DNA of 64,000 nt from Arthrobacter sp. EM1. Lineage in GTDB: Bacteria; Actinomycetota; Actinomycetes; Actinomycetales; Micrococcaceae. Positions 44,816-52,806 of the stretch are shown here, in pieces. A model generated the notes under the pieces. It was not told the DNA's origin. It made no database searches and saw only the letters and a program-made list of their open reading frames with translations. Position numbers and translations under genes: made by a program. Position 1 is the first letter of the stretch. Every line of letters begins with the position of its first letter. Location of the stretch: assembly GCF_029964055.1 (NCBI RefSeq), contig NZ_CP124836.1, positions 2,480,001 to 2,544,000 on the forward strand. The letters are read 5' to 3'.

Positions 44816-46309
44816 GTGTCCCAGCATCGCTTGACCCCGAATGTCCACCAGCAGGAGAGCCTCCTTGCCGAGGCACTCAACACGTTGCGCACAACCCTGG
44901 AGCTGCCCGGACCGTTCCCCGAGGACGCGCTGCGGGAAGCGAAGGAAGCCGTCGCCGGACACGAACTGCCGGAGCTGGATTTCACCCACATCGAGTTTGT
45001 GACCATCGATCCTGCGTCTTCCACCGATCTGGACCAGGCCCTCTTCATCGACCGTTCCGGCGCGGGATACAAGGTCTTCTACGCGATCGCCGATGTCCCC
45101 TCCTTTGTTGTCCCCGGCGGAGCGCTCGACGCCGAGACCCGCCGTCGCGGCCAAACGTACTACACCCCGGACGGCCGGATCCCGCTGCACCCAGAAGTCA
45201 TCAGCGAAGAAGCCGGAAGCCTGCTGGCCGGGCAACGGTGTGCCGCCTTTGTGTGGGAATTCGAGCTGGACACCACCGCGGAGGTGTCGGAAGTGCTGGT
45301 CCGCCGTGCCACAGTCCGCAGCCGGGCCAAACTCAGCTACCGGGGTGTCCAGGCCGACCTCGACGCCGGCACGGCCGCGCCGCTGCTGGAGCTGCTCAAG
45401 GAAGTCGGGATGAAGCGGGTAGAGCTCGAACGGCTCCGCGGCGGCGCCAGCCTGAACATGCCCGAACAGGAAATCGAACAGCTGCCCGACGGCGGCTACC
45501 GGATTGTAGCTGCCCCGCCGCTGCCCGTGGAAGACTGGAACGCCCAGATTTCGCTGATGACGGGAATGGCCGCAGCAGGGATCATGCTCGAAGGCAAAGT
45601 CGGTATCCTGCGCACCATGCCGGCGCCGGATGAAGCGTCGCTGGCTCATTTCCACCGCCAGACCCGTGCCCTTGGCAGGCCCTGGAACGCCGACATGAGC
45701 TACGGCGAATACCTGCGCACCCTGGATCCCACGGATCCGCGGCAGCTGGCGATCGTGCACTCGGCCGGCATGCTGTTCCGCGGCGCGGGCTACACGCCCT
45801 TCGATGGCACGGTGCCCGGGGCCGCGGTCCAGGCAGCCATCGGCGCCGCCTACGCCCACTCCACGGCCCCGCTCCGACGTCTGGTGGACCGCTTTGTCCT
45901 GGTGATCTGCGAGGCGCTCAGCAACGGCACGGCTGTCCCGGCCTGGGCCCGGGAAGCCCTGCCGTCGCTCCCGTCGATCATGGCAGCCTCGGACCAGCTG
46001 GCCGCCAGGCTGGAGCGCCTCTCCCTCGATACCGTGGAGGCGGCGCTGCTGGTCAACCACGTTGGCCAGGAGTTCGACGCCGTCGTGATCTCCGGCGCTA
46101 AACCCGCCAGGAGCGGAAAGAACAGCACCGGCAAAAACGGCACCGATGCCGCCGGCACCACCGGCGGGCCCGCCGGAATCGTGCAAATCGCCGAACCCGC
46201 CGTCACTGCCCGCTGCCCGGGCGAACTGGAACCCGGCACCCAGGTCCGGGTGCGGGTGGTCGCGGCCGACATCACCACCCGTGAGGTCCGGCTGGAGCTG
46301 GCCGTCTGA
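44816..46309 (+). CDS. RNB-domain ribonuclease (RNase II/R family)
   Basis: A 497-residue exoribonuclease. The RNB domain begins FVTIDPASSTDLDQALFIDR, with the catalytic Asp cluster, and continues YAIADVPSFVVPGGALDAET, YTPDGRIPLHPEVISEEAGS and SLMTGMAAAGIMLEGKVG. The C-terminal AYAHSTAPLRRLVDRFVL is also diagnostic. No N-terminal cold-shock domains are present, so it is shorter than RNase R, and only a short C-terminal S1/OB-like strand region follows. The start is GTG at 44816 (VSQHRLTPNV) by promoter spacing. It precedes the DEAD-box helicase by about 300 bp, suggesting an RNA-decay neighbourhood. Confidence 0.9.
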   Translation: MSQHRLTPNVHQQESLLAEALNTLRTTLELPGPFPEDALREAKEAVAGHELPELDFTHIEFVTIDPASSTDLDQALFIDRSGAGYKVFYAIADVPSFVVPGGALDAETRRRGQTYYTPDGRIPLHPEVISEEAGSLLAGQRCAAFVWEFELDTTAEVSEVLVRRATVRSRAKLSYRGVQADLDAGTAAPLLELLKEVGMKRVELERLRGGASLNMPEQEIEQLPDGGYRIVAAPPLPVEDWNAQISLMTGMAAAGIMLEGKVGILRTMPAPDEASLAHFHRQTRALGRPWNADMSYGEYLRTLDPTDPRQLAIVHSAGMLFRGAGYTPFDGTVPGAAVQAAIGAAYAHSTAPLRRLVDRFVLVICEALSNGTAVPAWAREALPSLPSIMAASDQLAARLERLSLDTVEAALLVNHVGQEFDAVVISGAKPARSGKNSTGKNGTDAAGTTGGPAGIVQIAEPAVTARCPGELEPGTQVRVRVVAADITTREVRLELAV

Positions 46310-46370
46310 GCGATCGGCGGCCTTGCCGCGCCGTCAGTGGCCGCCGTCGAGTTTCCGGGCCGTGTGCGGC

Positions 46371-46376
46371 TAGACT
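46371..46376 (+). promoter_or_regulatory. Possible -10 for the DEAD-box leader transcript
   Basis: TAGACT would start transcription near 46383, just before a 21-codon ORF and about 225 bases before the helicase start codon. No -35 was recognised. Confidence 0.35.
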
Positions 46377-46388
46377 GGAAGGGTAGAT

Positions 46389-46454
46389 ATGGATGCCCGG
46401 TCGTTGATTTCCTTCATTTTCGAATTCAACAAGCCCGCCCCTACGCGATCTTGA
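46389..46454 (+). CDS. Candidate 21-codon upstream ORF (leader peptide) of the DEAD-box helicase
   Basis: The reading ATG-GAT-GCC... runs 21 codons to a TGA and encodes a peptide rich in Ile, Phe and Ser (SLISFIFEF in its middle). An AAGGG motif stands five bases upstream and a candidate -10 lies 12 bases upstream. It lies in a leader of more than 200 bases, which is unusual in a window where most genes appear leaderless. Whether it is translated, and whether it acts on the helicase, is inference. It could equally be a chance short ORF. Confidence 0.35.
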   Translation: MDARSLISFIFEFNKPAPTRS

Positions 46455-46607
46455 GATACACCCGCTGGTCCCCAGTGCCAGCATCTAGATAGCCCGCGAT
46501 CGGCTTCCACTGGAATTGCTTGCGCTTCTGAGCGTGCTCCGGAACGGCCACCCGGCCGGCCCGTTGAGCATGCAGCGCAGCCCAAAATGAATAAGGAATC
46601 TCCCCTA
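46455..46607 (+). promoter_or_regulatory. Long 5' leader of the DEAD-box helicase gene
   Basis: Together with 46310-46454 this makes a 298-bp region without a normal gene. Several short inverted segments are possible (GGCCACCCGGCCGGCC; GCGCTTCTGAGCGTGC), and a clear AAGGA site stands ten bases before the GTG at 46608. Long structured leaders are common for cold-responsive RNA helicases; no known RNA family was recognised. Confidence 0.4.
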
Positions 46608-48341
46608 GTGAGTGAATTGCACACGCACCAGCTTCTGACCGACGAATCCGGCACGGAAACGATCGAACCGGAAGAAACCATCATCTCGGACGAAAAGCCG
46701 CACGAGATCGCCGAGAAGACCTTTGCCGACTACAATGTCCGCGCCGATATCGTGGAATCCCTCGCCGACGCCGGAATCACCCACCCGTTCCCGATCCAGG
46801 CCATGACCCTGCCGGTAGCCCTTGGCGGCCACGACATTATCGGCCAGGCCAAGACCGGAACGGGCAAAACCCTCGGCTTTGGCATCCCGGCCCTGCAGCG
46901 CGTCGTCGGACCCGACGACGCCGGCTACGACTTGCTCCCGGCCCCTGGTGCCCCGCAGGCCCTCGTGATTGTACCCACCCGTGAGCTGGCCGTCCAGGTC
47001 GCCGGCGACCTGCAGAATGCCGCCCGCAAGCGCAACGCCCGCATCACCACCATCTACGGCGGCCGTGCCTACGAGCCGCAGGTCGAGGCGCTGCAGAAGG
47101 GCGTCGAAATTGTTGTCGGTACGCCCGGACGCCTCATCGACCTCTACAAGCAAAAGCATCTCGTCCTGAAGAACGTCAAGATGGTGATCCTGGACGAAGC
47201 CGACGAAATGCTGGACCTCGGCTTCCTGCCCGACGTCGAGACCCTCATCGCCGGCACCCCGCCGGTCCGCCAGACAATGCTGTTCTCCGCCACCATGCCC
47301 GGCCCGGTCGTCGCCATGGCACGGCGGTACATGACCAAGCCCACCCACATCCGTGCCGCGGACCCAGACGACGAGGGACTGACCAAGCGCGACATCCGGC
47401 AGCTGATCTACCGTGCCCACAGCATGGACAAGATCGAGGTCGTGGCCCGGATCCTGCAGGCCCGCGGCCGCGGCCGCACCATCATTTTCACCAAGACCAA
47501 GCGCACCGCCGCCAAAGTCGCCGAGGAACTGGTGGACCGCGGCTTCGCTGCGGCCGCCATCCACGGCGACCTCGGCCAGGGCGCACGCGAGCAGGCCCTG
47601 CGTGCCTTCCGCAACAATAAGGTCGATGTCCTCGTCGCCACCGACGTCGCAGCCCGCGGCATCGACGTCGATGATGTCACGCACGTCATCAACTACCAGT
47701 GCGTTGAAGACGAAAAGATCTACCTGCACCGGGTGGGCCGCACCGGCCGCGCCGGCAACAAGGGCACGGCCGTGACCTTCGTCGACTGGGACGACATGCC
47801 CCGCTGGGGCCTGATCAACAAGGCCCTGGGCCTGAGTGTCCCGGAGCCGGTGGAAACCTACTCCTCATCCCCGCACCTTTTCGAGGAGCTCGACATCCCC
47901 GCAGGCACCAAGGGCCGGCTGCCCCGGGACAAACGTGTACTCGCCGGTGTCAATGCCGAGGTCCTGGAGGACCTGGGCGAGACCGGAAAGAAGAACACCC
48001 CCCGCGGCGGTCAGGCCGGCGGCGGACGCGACAGCGCGCGCAGCGGCGGCAGCAGCCGCGGCACTGGCGGACGGGACAGCGCCCATGATTCCCGCCGCAG
48101 CGGCGGCACCGGCGGCGCCAAGGACAGCGGACGCTCGGGCGAGCGCCGTCGTCGTCCGGCCGAAGCTGACGCCGGCACGGGTCCCGCAGCTGAGACCCCG
48201 GCCAAAGCCGCAGCCAGCGCACCGACCGAGGTCGACCGTGCGACGCGCGCACGCCGCCGCACCCGCACCCGCCGCCATAATGGCGAAGTGGTGGCGGGCG
48301 AGTCCCAGGCCGGTGCACCGGCAAGCAGCACCGAGGCCTAA
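46608..48341 (+). CDS. DEAD-box ATP-dependent RNA helicase
   Basis: A 577-residue RNA helicase. All core motifs are visible: Q motif FPIQAMTLPVALGGHDIIGQ, motif I AKTGTGKT, Ia PTRELAVQ, Ib GTPGRLID, II DEAD (VILDEADEMLDLGFLPD), III SAT and VI HRVGRTGRAG. The C-terminal 150 residues are Arg/Gly/Ser-rich and low-complexity (GGRDSARSGGSSRGTGG), as in RNA-binding tails of cold-shock helicases. The GTG at 46608 is chosen because AAGGA lies ten bases before it; an in-frame ATG at 46587 would add seven residues. A methyltransferase gene follows 8 bp downstream. Confidence 0.93.
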   Translation: MSELHTHQLLTDESGTETIEPEETIISDEKPHEIAEKTFADYNVRADIVESLADAGITHPFPIQAMTLPVALGGHDIIGQAKTGTGKTLGFGIPALQRVVGPDDAGYDLLPAPGAPQALVIVPTRELAVQVAGDLQNAARKRNARITTIYGGRAYEPQVEALQKGVEIVVGTPGRLIDLYKQKHLVLKNVKMVILDEADEMLDLGFLPDVETLIAGTPPVRQTMLFSATMPGPVVAMARRYMTKPTHIRAADPDDEGLTKRDIRQLIYRAHSMDKIEVVARILQARGRGRTIIFTKTKRTAAKVAEELVDRGFAAAAIHGDLGQGAREQALRAFRNNKVDVLVATDVAARGIDVDDVTHVINYQCVEDEKIYLHRVGRTGRAGNKGTAVTFVDWDDMPRWGLINKALGLSVPEPVETYSSSPHLFEELDIPAGTKGRLPRDKRVLAGVNAEVLEDLGETGKKNTPRGGQAGGGRDSARSGGSSRGTGGRDSAHDSRRSGGTGGAKDSGRSGERRRRPAEADAGTGPAAETPAKAAASAPTEVDRATRARRRTRTRRHNGEVVAGESQAGAPASSTEA

Positions 48342-48349
48342 ACCCTTAT

Positions 48350-49222
48350 ATGGCTGACACCGTCTGGGCGCCGGACGGCAGCAATCTGGTGGTACACGCG
48401 GACAACGCCGACTACCTCCCGACGCTGCCGGACGGCGCTTTTACCCTCATTTACGTGGATCCTCCGTTTAACACCGGCCGGGTCCAGAAGCGCCAGGAGA
48501 CCAGGATGGTGCTTAATGCCGGCGGTGAGGGCGACCGGGTCGGGTTCAAGGGACGCTCTTACGACACCATCAAGGGTGCGCTGCACAAGTACGACGACGC
48601 GTTCAGCGACTACTGGAGTTTCCTGGAACCCCGGCTCGTGGAGGCGTGGCGGCTGCTGGCCGATGACGGCACCCTGTACCTGCACCTGGACTACCGCGAA
48701 GTGCACTACGCCAAGGTGATGCTCGACGCCATCTTCGGGCGTGAGTGCTTCCTGAACGAAATCATTTGGGCCTACGACTACGGCGCCCGGGCCAAATACC
48801 GCTGGCCCACCAAGCACGACAACATCCTGGTCTACGTCAAGAACCCCACGAAGTACCACTTCGACAGCGCCGAGGTGGACCGGGAGCCGTACATGGCCCC
48901 CGGGCTCGTCACCGCTGCCAAACGCGAACTGGGCAAGCTGCCCACCGACGTCTGGTGGCATACGATCGTCTCCCCAACGGGGAAGGAGAAAACCGGCTAC
49001 CCGACGCAGAAACCCGAAGGCCTGATCCGCCGGGTGGTTGCCGCCTCCAGCCGTCCCGGCGACTGGTGCCTGGACTTCTTCGCCGGCTCCGGGACCCTGG
49101 GTGCCGTCGCCGCGAAACTCGACCGGAAGTTCGTCTGCGTGGACCAGAACCAGCCGGCCATCGACGTCATGTCCAAAAGGCTGGCCCCGCACGCCAGCTT
49201 CAGCGTCTTCCCGGGCACCTAA
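48350..49222 (+). CDS. Orphan site-specific DNA methyltransferase (N6-adenine/N4-cytosine, beta class)
   Basis: A 290-residue methyltransferase. The catalytic motif IV is LIYVDPPFNTG and comes before the AdoMet-binding motif I LDFFAGSGTLGAVAAKL, the beta-class order. The segment GYPTQKPEGLIRRVVAASSR links them. A target-recognition region lies in the middle (NEIIWAYDYGARAKYRWPTK). No restriction nuclease, specificity subunit or other defence gene is adjacent, so it is a solitary methylase. It starts 8 bp after the helicase stop and is probably co-transcribed. The recognition site is unknown. Confidence 0.9.
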   Translation: MADTVWAPDGSNLVVHADNADYLPTLPDGAFTLIYVDPPFNTGRVQKRQETRMVLNAGGEGDRVGFKGRSYDTIKGALHKYDDAFSDYWSFLEPRLVEAWRLLADDGTLYLHLDYREVHYAKVMLDAIFGRECFLNEIIWAYDYGARAKYRWPTKHDNILVYVKNPTKYHFDSAEVDREPYMAPGLVTAAKRELGKLPTDVWWHTIVSPTGKEKTGYPTQKPEGLIRRVVAASSRPGDWCLDFFAGSGTLGAVAAKLDRKFVCVDQNQPAIDVMSKRLAPHASFSVFPGT

Positions 49223-49241
49223 GCTCGCATCCGCGGGGGGG

Positions 49242-50087
49242 TCAGCGCACCACCGGGGTCCCGGTCCCCTGTTCCTCGATCCGGGCAAGGACCTCCGGCG
49301 CCGTGAGGTTCTCGCCCAGCCGGTTCGGTTTCCCGGACCCGTGATAGTCGGAGGAGCCGGTAACCAGCAGCCCGTGCCGGTCCGCAAGTTTGCGCAGGAA
49401 TGCCCGGCCCTCCTCGGGGTTGTCCCGGTGGTCGATTTCCAGTCCGGCGAGCCCGGCGTCGATCATTTCCCGGTAGACGCGCTCGCCCACGATCCGTCCG
49501 CGGGCGGACGCCACGGGGTGGGCGAACACCGGCACCCCGCCGGCGTCCCGGACGAGTTCGACGGCGGCTGCCGGGTCCGGGGCGTAGTGCTGCACAAAGT
49601 AGCGTGACCGGGACGTGAGAATCGATTCGAAGGCTTCGGTGCGGTCCGCGACCACGCCGGCGGCGACGAGGGCGTCGGCGATGTGCGGCCGGCCCAGGGT
49701 AGCGCCGGGCGCCACGTGGTGGATGACATCGTCCCAGCTCAGCGGGTAGTCCTCCGCCAGCAGGCTGACCATCCGCTCGGCCCGGGTGAAGCGGGCATCC
49801 TTCGCCTTGGTAATTTCCTCCAGCAGCCCGGCGTGCGCCGGGTCGTGCAGGTAGCAGAGCAGGTGGACGCTGATCCCCTCCGGCGTCCGGCAGGAGATCT
49901 CCATGCCGGGAACCAACGCCACCCCGTACGCCAACGCGGCGGCTCCGGCCTCCGCCCAGCCGCCGGTGGAATCATGGTCGGTCAGGGCGACGACGTCCAG
50001 CCCCGCCTCCGCCGCCGAAGCCATCAGCGCTGCCGGCGCCTGGGTACCATCGGATACGTTCGAGTGGGCATGCAGGTCAATCCTCAC
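49242..50087 (-). CDS. PHP-domain phosphoesterase (RNase AM / TrpH-like)
   Basis: A 281-residue PHP-domain protein with the metal-binding motifs of the family: DLHAHSNVSDGT at the N-terminus, ALTDHDSTGGWAEA, HVAPGATLGRPHIADALVAA, PVFAHPVA and a final SSDYHGSGK. TrpH/RNase AM members are 5'-3' exoribonucleases or nucleoside bisphosphate phosphatases. The GTG at 50087 (VRIDLHAH) is preceded by TAGGCT at exact leaderless spacing. It is convergent with the methyltransferase and divergent from aminopeptidase P. Confidence 0.9.
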   Translation of the reverse strand: MRIDLHAHSNVSDGTQAPAALMASAAEAGLDVVALTDHDSTGGWAEAGAAALAYGVALVPGMEISCRTPEGISVHLLCYLHDPAHAGLLEEITKAKDARFTRAERMVSLLAEDYPLSWDDVIHHVAPGATLGRPHIADALVAAGVVADRTEAFESILTSRSRYFVQHYAPDPAAAVELVRDAGGVPVFAHPVASARGRIVGERVYREMIDAGLAGLEIDHRDNPEEGRAFLRKLADRHGLLVTGSSDYHGSGKPNRLGENLTAPEVLARIEEQGTGTPVVR

Positions 50088-50093
50088 CGCACC

Positions 50094-50099
50094 AGCCTA
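50094..50099 (-). promoter_or_regulatory. -10 hexamer of the PHP gene (leaderless)
   Basis: Minus-strand TAGGCT, six bases (GGTGCG), then the GTG at 50087. Confidence 0.5.
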
Positions 50100-50167
50100 G
50101 TAGATCGTGGCCGCGGCGTCCGGGCCAACCGCCGTCGGGCTGTTGGCCTAAGCCGCTGTGCTGGTGA

Positions 50168-50173
50168 GACTAT
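50168..50173 (+). promoter_or_regulatory. -10 hexamer of the aminopeptidase P gene (leaderless)
   Basis: GACTAT, then GGATGC, then the GTG at 50180. TTGGCC at 50143-50148 could serve as a -35 with a 19-bp spacer. Confidence 0.45.
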
Positions 50174-50179
50174 GGATGC

Positions 50180-51760
50180 GTGAACGATGCAGATAACACC
50201 CAAGTCTCCGCTTCCCAGCCCCTCGACGAGCGCGTCAACAACCGCTCACAGCGGCCCAGTTCCGATGCTTTCAAAGCGTTTATGGCCAGCAACTGGGCAC
50301 CGTCCCAGGAGCAGCTCCCGGAACGCGATGCCGTCGCCAACCATGCAGCCGCCCGCCGGCGCGCCATTTCCGAGCAGTTCAAAGGCGAACGCCTGGTCAT
50401 CCCCGCCGGACCGCTGAAGGTCCGCTCCAACGACTGCGACTACCGGTTCCGCCCGCACTCGGCCTTCGCGCACCTCACGGGCCTGGGGCTGGACCACGAA
50501 CCCGATGCCGTGTTGATCCTCGAACCCGTGGAGGCAGGCAAGGGCGACGACGGCGGCCACCACCTCGCGACACTGTATTTCCGTCCGCTCGCCGGCCGCG
50601 ACACCGAGCAGTTCTACGCAGATTCCCGGTCCGGCGAATTCTGGATCGGTACCCGACCCACCCTGGCCGAGTTCAAGGCCCGCCTTGGCCTGGCGACCGC
50701 TGAGATCAGCGAACTCGAAGTGGGCATCACCAAAAACGTGGGAGCCCCCGAAATCGGCGGGATCTCCATCCGGCTGGTCCGGAAGGCGGACGAAAACGTC
50801 GACGCCCTGGTGGACACTGCCCGCTACAACACGGCCAAGGACCCGGACAACCTGGATCTGGGCGCCCTTGACGCCCTCGATGAGAAACTCACCGAGGCGC
50901 TCTCCGAATTGCGCCTGCTTAAGGACGAATGGGAAATCGGCCAGATGCAGACCGCCGTCGCGGCCACCGTGCAGGGATTCACCGAGGTGGTCAAGTCGTT
51001 GCCGCGTGCCCTGACCCACCAGCGCGGCGAGCGGGTCGTTGAAGGCGCATTCTTTGCCCGGGCGAGGGAAGAAGGCAACGAGCTCGGCTACGACACCATT
51101 GCGGCCTCCGGCAACAACGCCACAGTGCTGCACTGGACCCGGAATACCGGCAAGGTCACGGCAGGCGAACTCTTACTGCTCGACGCCGGGGTCGAAGCGG
51201 ATTCGCTCTACACCGCTGACATCACCCGCACCCTGCCGGCCAACGGCACGTTCTCCGAGGTCCAGCGCAAGGTCTACGAGGCCGTTCTGGACGCCGCCGA
51301 CGCCGGCTTCGCTGCCGCGCAGCCCGGCACCAAGTTCCGCGACATCCACACTGCCGCCACCACCGTGCTGGCCGAACGGCTGGCCGATTGGGGCCTGCTG
51401 CCGGTTTCGGTCGAGGAAGCCATCAGTCCGGAAGGCCAGCAACACCGCCGCTGGATGCCGCATGGCACCAGCCACCACCTGGGCCTCGACGTGCACGACT
51501 GTGCCCAGGCCAAGCGGGAGCTGTACCTCGACGGCGTCCTCACCGCCGGCATGGTCTTCACGATCGAACCCGGGCTGTACTTCAAGGACGAGGATCTGGC
51601 CATTCCCGAGGAGTACCGCGGAATCGGTATCCGGATTGAGGACGACATCCTGATGACCGCCGACGGTCCGGTCAACCTCAGCGCGGCATTGCCCCGCAAG
51701 GCCGACGACGTTGAGTCCTGGATGGCGGGCATCTACCAGGAAGCGGACGCGACGGCGTAG
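50180..51760 (+). CDS. pepP: Xaa-Pro aminopeptidase (aminopeptidase P)
   Basis: A 526-residue M24B metallopeptidase that removes N-terminal residues before proline. An N-terminal AMP_N domain (FRPHSAFAHLTGLGLDHEPD) precedes the pita-bread catalytic domain. Metal ligands are in LLLDAGVEADSLYTADITRT (two Asp), PHGTSHHLGLDVHD (His), MVFTIEPGLYF (Glu) and YRGIGIRIEDDIL (Glu). The GTG start follows a -10 hexamer at the leaderless spacing. It is terminated by a strong hairpin. Confidence 0.94.
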   Translation: MNDADNTQVSASQPLDERVNNRSQRPSSDAFKAFMASNWAPSQEQLPERDAVANHAAARRRAISEQFKGERLVIPAGPLKVRSNDCDYRFRPHSAFAHLTGLGLDHEPDAVLILEPVEAGKGDDGGHHLATLYFRPLAGRDTEQFYADSRSGEFWIGTRPTLAEFKARLGLATAEISELEVGITKNVGAPEIGGISIRLVRKADENVDALVDTARYNTAKDPDNLDLGALDALDEKLTEALSELRLLKDEWEIGQMQTAVAATVQGFTEVVKSLPRALTHQRGERVVEGAFFARAREEGNELGYDTIAASGNNATVLHWTRNTGKVTAGELLLLDAGVEADSLYTADITRTLPANGTFSEVQRKVYEAVLDAADAGFAAAQPGTKFRDIHTAATTVLAERLADWGLLPVSVEEAISPEGQQHRRWMPHGTSHHLGLDVHDCAQAKRELYLDGVLTAGMVFTIEPGLYFKDEDLAIPEEYRGIGIRIEDDILMTADGPVNLSAALPRKADDVESWMAGIYQEADATA

Positions 51761-51798
51761 CTCGCCGCCGGCGGTCAGTAACCGCCGGTGACACGCAG

Positions 51799-51834
51799 AA
51801 GGCCTCCCCCGGATCATCTCGGGGGAGGCCTTTT
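51799..51834. terminator. Strong bidirectional terminator (pepP / stress protein)
   Basis: AAGGCCTCCCCCG pairs with CGGGGGAGGCCTT across an eight-base loop and is followed by a T-run on the plus strand. It sits between convergent genes. Confidence 0.9.
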
Positions 51835-51844
51835 GCATTGCGGG

Positions 51845-52729
51845 TCAGTGTTGCGGGCCGCCGCCACCGGGCTCCTGCTTGGCCGCGTCGTCGACGCGGA
51901 CGCCGTACTGCGGGCGGCCGTCCGGCAGGTCCGGATACGCGAACCCGGCAGCCTTGACAGGTTCCTCTTCCCCTGCCGGTTTGCCGGAGGCGGTGCCGGC
52001 TCCCTGCTGGGACGGACCGGACTGCTGGCCGGCGGCCGGTTGGTTGCCGGGCTGCTCGCGCGGGTCGCCGCCGGCTTCGGGGGTCCGCTGGCCGTAGGGG
52101 TCGCTCCAGCCAGCGGGCCGCTGCGGCCCGGGCCCCTGCTGCCGGCCCGGTTGCTGGTGCGGCTGGTGCTGGTGCTCGGGCTGGGAGTAGCCGGCCGCGC
52201 CGGCGGGCCGGGCGGCGTCTTGCTGCGTCATCGGAAGCTGGTGCAGCAGCCGGCGCGCATCGTTCGCCGCCTCGAATGAAACCACAACGTCGTAGTTGGT
52301 GGCCACGACCTGGCTGGTGGAGGTGAAGTCCCGTTTGCCCCGCTGCATGGCGTAGGTGACGATGCCGAAGAGCATAAAGAATGCCGCACCCATCAGCACC
52401 GACGTCATAATCGAGAACGCACCGTCGGTCGTGGAAAAGAACGAGAGCATAATGCCGACGAACAGGCCGAACCACATGCCGCTCAGCGCACCGGAGAGCG
52501 CCACCCGGGGGTACGTCAACCTGCCGGTGACCCGTTCCACCATCTTCAAATCGTTGCCCACGATCGAGACCATCTGCACCGGAAACTGCTGGTCAGCGAG
52601 GTAGTCCACCGCCTTCTGGGCATCCAGGTAGGAGTTGTAGGAACCAACGGTGTCCCCCTTGGGGACACTGCGGGCCTCGTCCGGGCCGGTGCGAGCGCCG
52701 GCCCTGGGAGCACCAAAAATGTTTGACAT
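51845..52729 (-). CDS. General stress protein 17M-like membrane protein with long hydrophilic tail
   Basis: A 294-residue protein. The first 60 residues (VGSYNSYLDAQKAVDYLADQ, MVSIVGNDLKMVERVTGRL) match the GSP17M-like N-terminal domain. Two membrane segments follow, around ALSGMWFGLFVGIMLSFF and MGAAFFMLFGIVTYAMQRG, then a short domain with NYDVVVSFEAANDARRLLHQ. The last 120 residues are Gln/Pro/Gly-rich and disordered. The ATG at 52729 (MSNIFG) is preceded by AAGAAT at leaderless spacing. Function is unknown, with stress induction inferred from the family name only. Confidence 0.82.
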   Translation of the reverse strand: MSNIFGAPRAGARTGPDEARSVPKGDTVGSYNSYLDAQKAVDYLADQQFPVQMVSIVGNDLKMVERVTGRLTYPRVALSGALSGMWFGLFVGIMLSFFSTTDGAFSIMTSVLMGAAFFMLFGIVTYAMQRGKRDFTSTSQVVATNYDVVVSFEAANDARRLLHQLPMTQQDAARPAGAAGYSQPEHQHQPHQQPGRQQGPGPQRPAGWSDPYGQRTPEAGGDPREQPGNQPAAGQQSGPSQQGAGTASGKPAGEEEPVKAAGFAYPDLPDGRPQYGVRVDDAAKQEPGGGGPQH

Positions 52730-52735
52730 AGGTCC

Positions 52736-52741
52736 ATTCTT
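52736..52741 (-). promoter_or_regulatory. Possible -10 of the stress-protein gene
   Basis: Minus-strand AAGAAT, six bases (GGACCT), then the ATG at 52729. Confidence 0.35.
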
Positions 52742-52794
52742 ACCTATCCGGCTGGGCACCGGCTGTAAATTCAGCTAAAAGAGAGCGGACTCGG

Positions 52795-52800
52795 TAGCCT
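52795..52800 (+). promoter_or_regulatory. -10 hexamer of the MgtE-N/CBS gene (leaderless)
   Basis: TAGCCT, then GTACAG, then the GTG at 52807. The palindrome CCTGTACAGG (52798-52807) overlaps the predicted transcription start and could hold an operator. Confidence 0.5.
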
Positions 52801-52806
52801 GTACAG

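Noticed and set aside
48350..49222. Type III restriction-modification system
   Set aside because: The methylase lacks the long target-recognition region of Mod subunits, and no Res helicase-nuclease is adjacent. The neighbouring helicase is a DEAD-box RNA helicase.
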